A stretch of 64,000 nt of DNA from an uncultured Chitinophagaceae bacterium (lineage in GTDB: Bacteria; Bacteroidota; Bacteroidia; Chitinophagales; Chitinophagaceae), in the NCBI GenBank assembly GCA_937958995.1, contig CALGAP010000009.1, positions 124,001-188,000 on the forward strand, read 5' to 3'. Below, in pieces: positions 16,724-24,582 of the stretch. The notes beneath the pieces were generated by a model. That model searched no databases, was not told where the DNA came from, and saw only the letters and a list, made by a program, of their open reading frames with translations. The position numbers and the translations under genes are program-made. Each line of letters begins with the position of its first letter. The first letter of the stretch is position 1.

Positions 16724-16743
16724 CCGAGTGGGAATATAAAGAC

Positions 16744-16786
16744 TTACCAATGTCATGTGCAGACTGGGGCTTAATAGGTTACTTTG
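16744..16786 (+). promoter_or_regulatory. Proximal operator and -7 box of the CoA-transferase gene
   Basis: TTACCAATGTCA (16744-16755; left half-site has one mismatch), then 23 bp, then TTACTTTG (16779-16786). No second site at the 22-bp upstream position, so this is the weakest member of the set. Confidence 0.5.
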
Positions 16787-16806
16787 CAGCATAATTTTTA
16801 AGGCCC

Positions 16807-18117
16807 ATGTCTGAGACCACCTTCAACAATTCATCGGCGTTCAACTATGTTACCGCCGAGGAAGCAATACAACTTATTGGAAGTAATCAACGTGTGTTTG
16901 TGCACGGCAGCGCCTGCACGCCATTGTACCTGTTGCACAAGCTGGCCGCCGACCACGAAAGGTTGCGCAATGTTGAGCTGGTGTGCATTACCGTGCAAGG
17001 CGATATACAGGTGGTGGACGAGCGCTTCCGGGATTCATTTCATATTAACTCCATGTTTGTATCGGCGCCCATTCGCCAGGCCGTCGCCGATGGACGAGCC
17101 GATTTTATTCCCGTCTTCCTCAGCGATATTCCCGACCTTTTTAATAAAAATATTCTGCCTCTCGATGTAGCATTGGTGCAGGTGAGTCCGCCCGACCCCC
17201 ATGGTTATTGCTCGCTGGGACTGTCTGTAGACATAGCGCGCGCTGCGGTTAACAATGCCAAACGCGTAATAGCACAGGTAAACCCGCGCATGCCGCGCAC
17301 CCAGGGCGATGGCTGGATACATGTGAGCCGCTTCGATGCCATGGTTTGGCACGACGGTGAATTGCCCCAGGTGAACTATGCCGCCAAATCGGGAATTGAA
17401 GAATTGCAGATTGGTAAAAATATAGCGAGCCTGATCGAAGATGGCAGCACAATACAGATGGGCATTGGCACTATTCCCGATGCGGTGCTCAAATGCCTGG
17501 GCAATCATAAAGACCTGGGCGTGCATACCGAAATGTTCAGCGACGGTATCATCGATCTGATCGATAAAGGCATCGTGAATAACAGTAAGAAAAAAATTCA
17601 CCCGCATAAAACGGTCACCAGTTTTGCCATCGGCACCAACAGGTTGTACCAATATCTCGATAATCATCCCGGCTTTGCATTCCTGGATATTGATTATGTA
17701 AATGATCCGCACGTGATACGCCGCAACCCGAAAATGGTGGCTATCAACTGCGCGATTGAAGTGGATCTGACTGGCCAGGTATGCGCCGACAGTATAGGCG
17801 AGATGCAATACAGTGGTATTGGCGGCCAGATGGACTTTGTGCGCGGGGCGGCTTTAAGCGAAGGCGGTAAGCCTATCATTGCGCTTACCAGTCGTACCAA
17901 GAAAGGTATTCCCCGCATTGTGCCTTACCTGAAGCAAGGTGCGGGCGTAGTAACTACGCGTGGTCATGTGCACTATATAGTAACTGAATATGGCGTGGCT
18001 CATTTATTTGGTAAGAACCTGCGTCAACGTGCTAAAGCACTAATTGACATTGCACATCCCGACGACAGGGAAATGCTGGAAAGACATTGTTATGAACGAT
18101 TCAAATTGTTTTTGTAA
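16807..18117 (+). CDS. Acetyl-CoA hydrolase/CoA-transferase family protein
   Basis: 436 residues, normal for the 4-hydroxybutyrate/acetate CoA-transferase branch. Motifs: VFVHGSACTPLYLLHKL near the start, VQVSPPDPHGYCSLGLSVD, IQMGIGTIPDAVL, GVHTEMFSDGIIDLIDKG (with the glutamate likely to carry the CoA thioester) and a C-terminal TEYGVAHLFGKNLRQRAKAL. Reaction: CoA transfer between acetyl-CoA and a carboxylate, or hydrolysis; in fermentative settings it can support acetate formation. Substrate is not deducible. It stands alone between a usp gene and a terminator at 18171, with one operator-like site upstream. Confidence 0.85.
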   Translation: MSETTFNNSSAFNYVTAEEAIQLIGSNQRVFVHGSACTPLYLLHKLAADHERLRNVELVCITVQGDIQVVDERFRDSFHINSMFVSAPIRQAVADGRADFIPVFLSDIPDLFNKNILPLDVALVQVSPPDPHGYCSLGLSVDIARAAVNNAKRVIAQVNPRMPRTQGDGWIHVSRFDAMVWHDGELPQVNYAAKSGIEELQIGKNIASLIEDGSTIQMGIGTIPDAVLKCLGNHKDLGVHTEMFSDGIIDLIDKGIVNNSKKKIHPHKTVTSFAIGTNRLYQYLDNHPGFAFLDIDYVNDPHVIRRNPKMVAINCAIEVDLTGQVCADSIGEMQYSGIGGQMDFVRGAALSEGGKPIIALTSRTKKGIPRIVPYLKQGAGVVTTRGHVHYIVTEYGVAHLFGKNLRQRAKALIDIAHPDDREMLERHCYERFKLFL

Positions 18118-18170
18118 GACTTTCTCATTGTAAACAGTCAAACCAAGGTTGCGTGGTTAAGTTTGGTTGT

Positions 18171-18199
18171 AGGCTGTCTCGGAAGAGGCAGCCTTTTTT
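18171..18199 (+). terminator. Rho-independent terminator after CoA-transferase gene
   Basis: Stem AGGCTGTCTC (18171-18180) with GAGGCAGCCT (18185-18194), nine canonical pairs plus a wobble, loop GGAA, then six T. Confidence 0.88.
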
Positions 18200-18220
18200 G
18201 TGCCAGGTCAGTTGCATACA

Positions 18221-18285
18221 TGACATTAATCATTTCCCCCAATATCGCGAGTCATAGTTGCCGCCTCTGCCGCCGTATACTTTTG
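18221..18285 (+). promoter_or_regulatory. Operators and -7 box of the yceI operon
   Basis: Distal TGACATTAATCA (18221-18232), 10 bp, proximal TATCGCGAGTCA (18243-18254, right half-site only), 23 bp, then perfect TACTTTTG (18278-18285). ATG at 18322. Confidence 0.75.
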
Positions 18286-18321
18286 TGCAGCAAAACATTC
18301 CTAATTCTTAAAACATAAATC

Positions 18322-18927
18322 ATGAAACGCTATTTCGCCAATATGCCCAAATATATTGCCGCAATAGGCATGTTGATATGCAGCCTTTCTATTTCACTGG
18401 TCGGGCTAGGCCAGACCAAATACCAGTCAGTCGGCGGTGTGAAGCTCGTCGTTGAAGGCACTTCGAATATTCATGACTGGGATATGACCTCGAAGCAAGG
18501 TACCTGCTCTGCAGAATTTCTTTTTAGCCCCGGTGGTCACCTGGCAGGACTTAGTTCTCTTCAATTCAGCGTGCCTGCCGAAAGCCTGAAGAGCGACAAG
18601 AAAGCGATGGACAACAACACTTACAAAGCGCTGAACACTTCAAAGTACAGCACCATTAGTTTTACCGCCAGCAGCGCTACCATTCAACCCAATGGTTCCG
18701 GTTTTATTCTTACTACAAGAGGCAACCTGACCATTTCTGGTGTTACCCGCGTAGTTGACCTCATTGCTCATGGTGTTATTAACCCGGACAAGACTATTAC
18801 CTACTCCGGTACTTATAAACTGAAAATGACCGACTTTAAAGTTACTCCTCCCAGCATCATGTTTGGTGCTATCAAGACAGGCGATGCGGTGACTGTAAAA
18901 TTCGATCTCACTTTAAAAGCCATCTAA
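18322..18927 (+). CDS. Secreted YceI-family lipid-binding protein
   Basis: 201 residues with a signal peptide (hydrophobic 12-32, ending near GLGQT). The YceI beta-barrel follows: VVEGTSNIHDWDMTSKQGTC, a typical 'G.S.IHDW' opening, LKSDKKAMDNNTYKALNTSKYSTISF (the 'M-D-x-x-x-x-x-L-x-x-x-K-x-P-x-I-x-F' motif) and GNLTISGVTRVVDL. Members bind isoprenoids such as ubiquinone or polyprenyl pyrophosphate in the periplasm; that ligand is family knowledge, not visible here. First gene of a yceI/outer-membrane protein pair with the redox-type promoter upstream. Confidence 0.88.
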   Translation: MKRYFANMPKYIAAIGMLICSLSISLVGLGQTKYQSVGGVKLVVEGTSNIHDWDMTSKQGTCSAEFLFSPGGHLAGLSSLQFSVPAESLKSDKKAMDNNTYKALNTSKYSTISFTASSATIQPNGSGFILTTRGNLTISGVTRVVDLIAHGVINPDKTITYSGTYKLKMTDFKVTPPSIMFGAIKTGDAVTVKFDLTLKAI

Positions 18928-18967
18928 CCAGGCAACTTCTTTAAAAAAAAACTAAAACTTATTTTTT

Positions 18968-20317
18968 ATGAAACGCTTTTTGCATAGCACAGCCAAAATT
19001 TGCCTCGCCGCTTTGCTCATGCTTCCGATCGCCTCGATGGCACAGGTAGAGAAAATTTCTTACCTGCGTCCTTCTTACTTCAGGCCTTACGACCAGACAG
19101 GTATCAACGTGTTTGAGACTACCAAGGAAGCCGATCCCATTCCTTTCGATGGTTTGCGTGTTCGCTTCGGCGCTGGTTTTACCCAACAGTTCCAGGCTCT
19201 GAAACATTCAAACACAGCCGTGTTCAACCAGGATGCCAACAAACTCTATCCCATCAAACCCGGCTTTATGACAGCGCAGGCTAACCTGTACATGGATGTG
19301 CAACTGGCCGATGGTATTCGTCTTAACCTCACCAACTATATGTCGAGCCGCCACCACAACGAATTCTGGGTAAAAGGAGGTTATATCCAGTTCGATAAAC
19401 TGCCCTTCAAAGGCAAAATCTGGGATGATATTATGGAAGTAACTACCATCAAACTGGGTCACATGGAGATCAACTATGGCGATGCACACTTCCGCCGGTC
19501 AGATGGTGGTCACACATTGTACAACCCCTTCATGGAAAGCTATATTATGGATGCGTTTGCAACAGAAATTGGTGGTGAGGTCTATGTGCAGAAAAATGGT
19601 TTCTTTGGTATGGTGGCCGCCAGCAATGGTATGATCAAAGGTAATGTTGATTCGGCTTCAAGCCCTGTTGACAACGATGCAAGACGTGCCCCTTCCATAT
19701 ATGGTAAGTTAGGATTTGACAGAAAAATATCAGACGTAGTTCGTTTACGCTTATCAGGTAGCATCTATCATAACAGCAGCTCCGCCGCCAGCGGATTAAC
19801 ACTGTACAGCGGTGACCGCTCTGGCTCCAACTACCAAAACGTTATTGAGACCTGGAAGGATAAGGATGGAGCAGTGAAAGCATCTACCGCCATGTACTCT
19901 TCCGGTCGTCTTAACCCCGGCTTTACAAAAAAGATAGACGCTGTCATGTTCAACGCTTTCCTGAAAGCTTATGGATTTGAACTGTTCGGTACTTATGAAA
20001 CCGCGCAGGGTAGAAGCAAGACTGAAACCTCAGTTAGAAAGGCAAGCCAATATGCGGTTGATGGAGTGTACCGCTTTGGCAAAAATGAAAGCCTGTTCCT
20101 TGGTCTTCGTTACAACTCCGCAAAGGCAGAACTGGCATCACAAGCTGTTGAGGTCACTGTTAACCGTTTTGCAGTGGCCGGCGGATGGTTTATTGTGAAA
20201 AACCTGCTGCTGAAGGCTGAGTATGTTGACCAGAGGTACAAGGATTTCGCACCCGCCGATTATCGCAACGGCGCGCAGTTTAAAGGTTTTGTGGTAGAAG
20301 CAGTGGTTGGCTTCTAA
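18968..20317 (+). CDS. Predicted outer-membrane beta-barrel protein
   Basis: 449 residues with signal peptide (MKRFLHSTAKICLAALLMLP, cleavage after SMA-Q near residue 26). The rest alternates polar and hydrophobic residues with many aromatic ends (FRFGAGFTQQF-like, FVVEAVVGF at the C-terminus), as expected for a porin-like barrel of 14-18 strands. It contains GYIQFDKLPFKGKIWDDIM and LGHMEINYGDAHFRRSDGGH, which I remember from phosphate-selective porin-like or 'hypothetical' Bacteroidota proteins, but I cannot name the family. It lies 40 bp after the YceI gene, so the pair may form a periplasm/outer-membrane module. A strong terminator follows. Confidence 0.7.
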   Translation: MKRFLHSTAKICLAALLMLPIASMAQVEKISYLRPSYFRPYDQTGINVFETTKEADPIPFDGLRVRFGAGFTQQFQALKHSNTAVFNQDANKLYPIKPGFMTAQANLYMDVQLADGIRLNLTNYMSSRHHNEFWVKGGYIQFDKLPFKGKIWDDIMEVTTIKLGHMEINYGDAHFRRSDGGHTLYNPFMESYIMDAFATEIGGEVYVQKNGFFGMVAASNGMIKGNVDSASSPVDNDARRAPSIYGKLGFDRKISDVVRLRLSGSIYHNSSSAASGLTLYSGDRSGSNYQNVIETWKDKDGAVKASTAMYSSGRLNPGFTKKIDAVMFNAFLKAYGFELFGTYETAQGRSKTETSVRKASQYAVDGVYRFGKNESLFLGLRYNSAKAELASQAVEVTVNRFAVAGGWFIVKNLLLKAEYVDQRYKDFAPADYRNGAQFKGFVVEAVVGF

Positions 20318-20347
20318 GCCACTCACGTGTGTGCAGTTCATGATCCG

Positions 20348-20386
20348 GAGCCGGGTTGCCCCTAATAATCAACCCGGCTCTTTTTT
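20348..20386 (+). terminator. Rho-independent terminator after the barrel gene
   Basis: Perfect 11-bp stem GAGCCGGGTTG (20348-20358) / CAACCCGGCTC (20370-20380), 11-nt loop, then TTTTTT (20381-20386). Confidence 0.95.
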
Positions 20387-20407
20387 AATGCACGTAAAAC
20401 GTTTGTT

Positions 20408-21016
20408 ATGAAACTGATCTACACTTTGCTGGTGGCGGTGCTCTTCAAAGGAGCGCCTGCTCCGGTGGCGGAGAGGTGGGTGATTCAAAAAAGCAGCAAT
20501 CTTCGCATCGAAGGCAAGTCGAATATCAACAGCTTTCGTTGCGATATAACCGAACATCTGACACCTGACACCCTGTACTTCTACCGCGATGATCAGAGCT
20601 GCAAGCCTATACCTATCAAGGGCGGCTTATCTATCCACATTAAAAGATTCGATTGTCACCAGAAGTATATTACCAACGACCTGCGCAAAACCCTCAAAGC
20701 CGATGAACAACCTATACTTAAAATCGAACTGTTGAATATAGGCTATTACAATGGCGATGCAGGCGATATCAAAGGTTGGGTGAATATATCTCTGGCCGGC
20801 GTGGTAAAGACCGCGGAGATCAACTACACCGTAAAAAACGGGCAGCCCGGCCAACTGGAACTGCTGGGTACCCGCAAGATCAGTTTCTCAGACTTTGGCC
20901 TTAAGCCGCCACAAAAGCTGGCGGGACTCATAAAAGTAGAAGAAGAGCTGAACGTAAGGTTTCAGCTGATGCTTCGTGCCGTGGAAGCCAAAGAAATACC
21001 ACTTCAAAAAAACTAG
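20408..21016 (+). CDS. YceI-like periplasmic protein, divergent
   Basis: 202 residues. Short N-terminal hydrophobic segment (MKLIYTLLVAVLFKGAPAP) suggests export. Recognisable YceI features: LRIEGKSNINSFRCDI at 30-45 in place of 'G.S.IHDW', LKADEQPILKIELL, GWVNISLAGVVKTAEINY and a final FGLKPPQKLAGLIKVEEELNVRF. It is a distant paralogue of the YceI gene at 18322; both end with a 'P-P-x-x-x-G-x-I-K' segment and a beta strand. Three bp separate it from the next membrane gene. Confidence 0.75.
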   Translation: MKLIYTLLVAVLFKGAPAPVAERWVIQKSSNLRIEGKSNINSFRCDITEHLTPDTLYFYRDDQSCKPIPIKGGLSIHIKRFDCHQKYITNDLRKTLKADEQPILKIELLNIGYYNGDAGDIKGWVNISLAGVVKTAEINYTVKNGQPGQLELLGTRKISFSDFGLKPPQKLAGLIKVEEELNVRFQLMLRAVEAKEIPLQKN

Positions 21017-21019
21017 TTT

Positions 21020-21427
21020 ATGAAAAAGATCATCGTGTCGGTGGCTGTGTCCACCCTCGTTCTTTCCCTGCTTGGCGCCGCAATGTTGTATGGCGCCATC
21101 CTCTTATTTCCCCAACTCATGGAAGAGTATTTCAGCCCGGTGTTTCGTCCGTCGGGACGGGAAGACTGGCTCTTTTATGCCCATCCCCTGATTTTGAGCA
21201 TTGCCCTTAAGTGGTTCTGGGAAAGATACAAGAGCCTGTTTGAAGGCGGTGTGTTGTTCAGGGCTTTGGAGGTAGCCCTGGTGTATGCCGTGGTGGCGCT
21301 ATTACCCGTTTTGTGGCTGACTTTCAGCGCTATAGATATTTCGCTGGGAATGATATCAACCTGGGTGCTGTATGGCTTCGTACAGGCTTTGGCGGCTGGT
21401 ATAGTCTTCGCCCGCCTCAATCCCTGA
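21020..21427 (+). CDS. Small membrane protein, unknown
   Basis: 135 residues, about four membrane helices (6-30, 55-68, 80-103, 108-132), with a cytosolic or periplasmic stretch FSPVFRPSGREDWLFYAHP. No family recognised. It is tightly coupled (3 bp) to the divergent YceI-like gene, so the two probably act together in the envelope, possibly with a quinone-like ligand; this is context inference only. Confidence 0.65.
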   Translation: MKKIIVSVAVSTLVLSLLGAAMLYGAILLFPQLMEEYFSPVFRPSGREDWLFYAHPLILSIALKWFWERYKSLFEGGVLFRALEVALVYAVVALLPVLWLTFSAIDISLGMISTWVLYGFVQALAAGIVFARLNP

Positions 21428-21448
21428 TAATCGACAAGTTATCAACAC

Positions 21449-21513
21449 TGACGATTGTCATTCACTGTCTTAACTCATATCATAATTTAGGGTTGGCGCA
21501 TATAATAGTTTTG
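21449..21513 (+). promoter_or_regulatory. Tandem operators and -7 box of the usp-flavodoxin operon
   Basis: Distal TGACGATTGTCA (21449-21460, perfect half-sites), 10 bp, proximal TAACTCATATCA (21471-21482, one mismatch), 23 bp, then perfect TAGTTTTG (21506-21513). ATG at 21531. Confidence 0.85.
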
Positions 21514-21530
21514 AATTTCAATCTCATTTT

Positions 21531-22352
21531 ATGCAAAAGATACTTTTGGCGCTCGATCGCCGGCAAGTGAATATGAATGTGTTGGATTTTGCCTGCTTTG
21601 TTTCCCGGCTCTGCCGTTCGGAACTGACCGTGCTGTTTCTACAGGAGGGCAAGCAAGAGCCTGTGACTGAAGCAGTTAAGGTTGGTGCCGGCACGTCGGT
21701 TGCGTCGGCATTTCCCGACAGGGGCCAGGCGGGTGCCAACGACAGGCTGCTGTTTGAATCGGCCTGCCAGAACAGGGGAGCCAGTTTCCGGATCCAGGAG
21801 CGCGAGGGCGATGACCCGCTGGAAGAAATGCTGCGTGAGTGCCGTTTTGCCGACCTCCTGATCGTAGACCCCGAAATATCTTTTGGCAAGCGCGATGGCG
21901 TGCCCAGCTCCTTCCTGAAAGATGTGCTGGCAAAAAGCGAATGCCCGGTAGCCATTGCGCCTTACAGCTTCGACAGCATCACCGAGATCATTTTTGCATA
22001 CGATGGCAGCGCTTCTGCTATCCACGCCATCAAGCAATTTTCTTATCTCTTTCCCGGCCTCAGCGACTGCATGCTCACCATTTTACAGGTGAGCGATGAA
22101 TCACCCGCGCCGCTGATTGAGAAAAAGAAACTGATCGAATTCCTGCAGGCGCATTATTCCTCCATCGGCTACCGCATACTGGAAGGCAAGGCATCCGATG
22201 AACTGTTTCGCTTCCTGCACGATAAGAAAAACCTGTTTGTTGTGATGGGCGCCTACGGCCGCCGCAACCTGGCCACCCTGTTCAGGCATAGCACCGCCGA
22301 CCGCCTGTTGCAATCAGTAAACCTTCCAATATTTATCGCACATAAAGATTAA
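21531..22352 (+). CDS. Tandem-domain universal stress protein
   Basis: 273 residues. N-half starts MQKILLALDRRQVNMNVLDF and has FADLLIVDPEISFGKRDGVP plus KSECPVAIAPYSFDSI; C-half starts IIFAYDGSASAIHAIKQFSY and ends with LFVVMGAYGRRNLATLFRHS then LPIFIAHKD. The same landmarks occur in the usp at 15810 (SDxSA-type start, GAYGR, PVFI/THRR end), so they are paralogues. First gene of a three-gene operon with a flavodoxin and an unknown protein; promoter carries the tandem operators. Confidence 0.9.
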   Translation: MQKILLALDRRQVNMNVLDFACFVSRLCRSELTVLFLQEGKQEPVTEAVKVGAGTSVASAFPDRGQAGANDRLLFESACQNRGASFRIQEREGDDPLEEMLRECRFADLLIVDPEISFGKRDGVPSSFLKDVLAKSECPVAIAPYSFDSITEIIFAYDGSASAIHAIKQFSYLFPGLSDCMLTILQVSDESPAPLIEKKKLIEFLQAHYSSIGYRILEGKASDELFRFLHDKKNLFVVMGAYGRRNLATLFRHSTADRLLQSVNLPIFIAHKD

Positions 22353-22370
22353 CCGCCTAAAAGAGTAACC

Positions 22371-22925
22371 ATGAAAGGTGCAATTATTTACAAAGGGAGA
22401 TATGGAGCCACCGCCCAGTATGCCAGGTGGATGGGCGCCCAGTTGCAAGTGCCAGTGATGGAAATTGAGCAGGCAGGACCCGATGAAATCAGCCAGTACG
22501 ATTACCTGGTGCTGGGTTCATCGGTATATATCGGCAAAACAGAGCACAGGCTGTGGCTGCAAAAGAATGCCGATATTCTAAGGACTAAGAAACTTTTCCA
22601 CTTTATCGTGTGTGCTACACCGGCAGACCAGGCCGATAAACTGCAAACCATTATCAACAACAATATCCCAACCGGCCTGATGCAACCTGCATCGCTGTGG
22701 TTCCTTCCCGGTCGTATGATCATGAAAGATTTGAAATGGTGGGACCGTTTCTTACTGAGAACCGGCGCCAGGCTGGAAAAAGATCCTGAAGTGAAAAAAT
22801 TCATGCTCACTGATTTCGACAGGGTTAATGAAAAAGAGATTGCGCCTTTGGTAAAAGCCGTACAGGTGTACCTGGGGCAGGGACAAAATGATTCGAAAAA
22901 AGTTCAGGACGCGGTGACGGCCTGA
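22371..22925 (+). CDS. Flavodoxin-domain protein (HemG-like)
   Basis: 184 residues. The FMN phosphate loop appears as IIYKGRYGATAQYARWMG at the N-terminus, the second FMN loop as YLVLGSSVYIGKTEHRLW and a third as HFIVCATPADQ. The overall length and order match flavodoxin-like protoporphyrinogen oxidase (HemG) and related 'flavodoxin domain' proteins. It could supply electrons for haem synthesis under low oxygen, which suits a haem-copper oxidase island, but many such proteins have other roles. It is 18 bp from the usp gene and 13 bp from the next gene. Confidence 0.78.
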   Translation: MKGAIIYKGRYGATAQYARWMGAQLQVPVMEIEQAGPDEISQYDYLVLGSSVYIGKTEHRLWLQKNADILRTKKLFHFIVCATPADQADKLQTIINNNIPTGLMQPASLWFLPGRMIMKDLKWWDRFLLRTGARLEKDPEVKKFMLTDFDRVNEKEIAPLVKAVQVYLGQGQNDSKKVQDAVTA

Positions 22926-22938
22926 TGGCGTACTAAAA

Positions 22939-23388
22939 ATGAAAACAAATAAATCAAAAAGAATGCAACTGTTAATTACAGGTGACAGATTGATTTCGGA
23001 AGTGCAGCAGGACTTCAACAGTGCATACCCCTATCTTAAACTGGAGTTTTTCAAGAATGGCCACGTTAAGCAAAAGCGCTACGCGGCTGATCAGAAAATC
23101 AGCAACACGCGCAAACTTAAAGAGGCCTGGGTTAAGAAGAAAGAGAGTGGCACGCTGGAAGTAGATGAGCACATGACCGTACAGGAACTGGAAAACGCTT
23201 TCCTGGAAGAATTTGGTTTGTCGGTACAGGTATTCCGCAAGTCGGGGAATATCTGGCTTGAAACCACTATGACCGATCATTGGCCATTAAAACGCCAGAA
23301 CGATCATGGCCGGGAAATAAGTACACATAGCCAGCAGGGCCATGTGCGTTATGGTGACGATTTTGATATGCGCCGGGATGAAGACTAG
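22939..23388 (+). CDS. Conserved hypothetical protein of the usp-flavodoxin operon
   Basis: 149 residues, hydrophilic, without signal or membrane segment. It starts MKTNKSKRMQLLITGDRLIS, with LKEAWVKKKESGTLEVDEHMTV in the middle and a Gly/His/Asp-rich tail. I recall similar proteins beside Usp and REC-Crp genes in Bacteroidota but know no function. The stop codon overlaps the end of the convergent regulator gene by 4 bp, so the two 3' ends are close-packed. Confidence 0.65.
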   Translation: MKTNKSKRMQLLITGDRLISEVQQDFNSAYPYLKLEFFKNGHVKQKRYAADQKISNTRKLKEAWVKKKESGTLEVDEHMTVQELENAFLEEFGLSVQVFRKSGNIWLETTMTDHWPLKRQNDHGREISTHSQQGHVRYGDDFDMRRDED

Positions 23389-24440
23389 TACAACAGGTTA
23401 TTCAATTTCTCGGGGTGTAGTATCCTGATCTTGCCGTCTTTAATTTCAATCAGCTTTTCCGATTTAAAATCACTTAATGTTCTTATCAGCGACTCGGTGG
23501 CGGTGCCTACATACTGGGCAATATCCTCACGCGAAATGTCAATAGTATGCCCGCTCTTTTGAGAATTGAATTTCTGGTGAATATCCACCAACCCTTTCGC
23601 CACGCGCTTGCGCAATGAATCGTAAGCCAGGTGAAGCAATCTTTCTTCTTTCTCCTTTACATCGCGCGAAATGAGTTTAATGAACTTGGTGGCGATATTC
23701 ATATCATTATATACCGCCTGTAAGAAATCATCTTTGTCAATCATCGCCACTTCGGCGTCTTCCAGCACTTCGGCGGTATCGTCATAACTCTTGTTTTCCA
23801 GTAAGGCCACATAACCGATATAATCGCCGGCATTGTACAGGTTGGTGATGTACTCCTTGCCGTCTTCGTGCAACATGTAGGTTTTTATTTTTCCCGATTT
23901 CACATAGTATAAATATTTCGGGCGCCTTCCCTGCATGTAAAGGTTCATTTTCTTCGACAGCTTCTCTGTTTCGTATTGCTCGGGGTCCAGCGTCATAAGG
24001 CCTGAGCCTTTTAGATCTTTCATCAGCTCATTGGCGCCCTGTTCACCGGGAGCGTATTGCGCGGTGATGATCTCCGCTTTCTTCAGCCTGATTTCGATGG
24101 CTCTCAGCAGTTCAATATCATCGAAAGGTTTGGTGATATAATCGTCGGCGCCCATTTCCATACCTTTTCTGAAATCGGTGCGCTCGGTTTTGGCGGTCAG
24201 GAAAATGAAGGGAATATTTTCAGTGCCCGGGTTTTTCTTCAGCAAGTGCAATACGCCATACCCGTCCAGTTCAGGCATCATAATGTCGCACACAATCAGG
24301 TCGGGCTTTTCCTTAATGGCGAGTTCCACTCCTACTTTACCATTTTCGGCAGTATAAGTGTTATAACCTGCCAGGCTCAGTATCTCTGCAGTATTCTCGC
24401 GTATTTCGGTATTGTCGTCAATCACCAATATACTTTTCAT
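23385..24440 (-). CDS. REC-cNMP-HTH_Crp response regulator (FixJ/FixK-like fusion)
   Basis: 351 residues from ATG at 24440 (MKSILVIDDNTEIRENT); the 32 upstream codons run into the promoter. Receiver domain 1-120: acidic pocket D8/D9, phospho-acceptor D52 in LIVCDIMMPELDG, T in FLTAKT, K in ITKPFDD. Residues about 150-265 are a cyclic-nucleotide-binding fold (YLYYVKSGKIKTYML, IGYVALLENKSY). The C-terminus is a Crp winged helix, with recognition helix EDIAQYVGTATESLIRTLSD; its E-x-x-x-R spacing fits Crp/Fnr proteins that read TGA half-sites. The probable kinase partner lies at 33446-34693. The promoter shares operators with ccoI, so autoregulation is likely. I infer that this protein controls the whole island. 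Confidence 0.88.
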   Translation of the reverse strand: MKSILVIDDNTEIRENTAEILSLAGYNTYTAENGKVGVELAIKEKPDLIVCDIMMPELDGYGVLHLLKKNPGTENIPFIFLTAKTERTDFRKGMEMGADDYITKPFDDIELLRAIEIRLKKAEIITAQYAPGEQGANELMKDLKGSGLMTLDPEQYETEKLSKKMNLYMQGRRPKYLYYVKSGKIKTYMLHEDGKEYITNLYNAGDYIGYVALLENKSYDDTAEVLEDAEVAMIDKDDFLQAVYNDMNIATKFIKLISRDVKEKEERLLHLAYDSLRKRVAKGLVDIHQKFNSQKSGHTIDISREDIAQYVGTATESLIRTLSDFKSEKLIEIKDGKIRILHPEKLNNLLY

Positions 24441-24471
24441 AACCGGGGATTTATTAAGGAAAAAAGGTTCA

Positions 24472-24535
24472 TAAATGTACCAACTAACAAGCAAATAAAG
24501 ATGACGAATATCATATATCCTTTTGATGATTCTCA
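24472..24535 (-). promoter_or_regulatory. Operators and -7 box of the REC-Crp regulator gene
   Basis: Minus strand: TGAGAATCATCA (24535-24524), 10 bp, TGATATTCGTCA (24513-24502), 22 bp (one less than elsewhere), then TACATTTA (24479-24472). ATG at 24440. Suggests autoregulation from the operators shared with ccoI. Confidence 0.55.
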
Positions 24536-24566
24536 AGAGATCGCCATTTTACCCGTTTTACTTTAG
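24502..24566 (+). promoter_or_regulatory. Tandem operators and -7 box of ccoI
   Basis: Distal TGACGAATATCA (24502-24513), 10 bp, proximal TGATGATTCTCA (24524-24535), 23 bp, TACTTTAG (24559-24566). ATG at 24583. Confidence 0.8.
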
Positions 24567-24582
24567 CCGCCTAAAAGAAGGT

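Noticed and set aside
17035..17808. 257-codon frame antisense to the CoA-transferase
   Set aside because: Shadow; the transferase has complete motifs.
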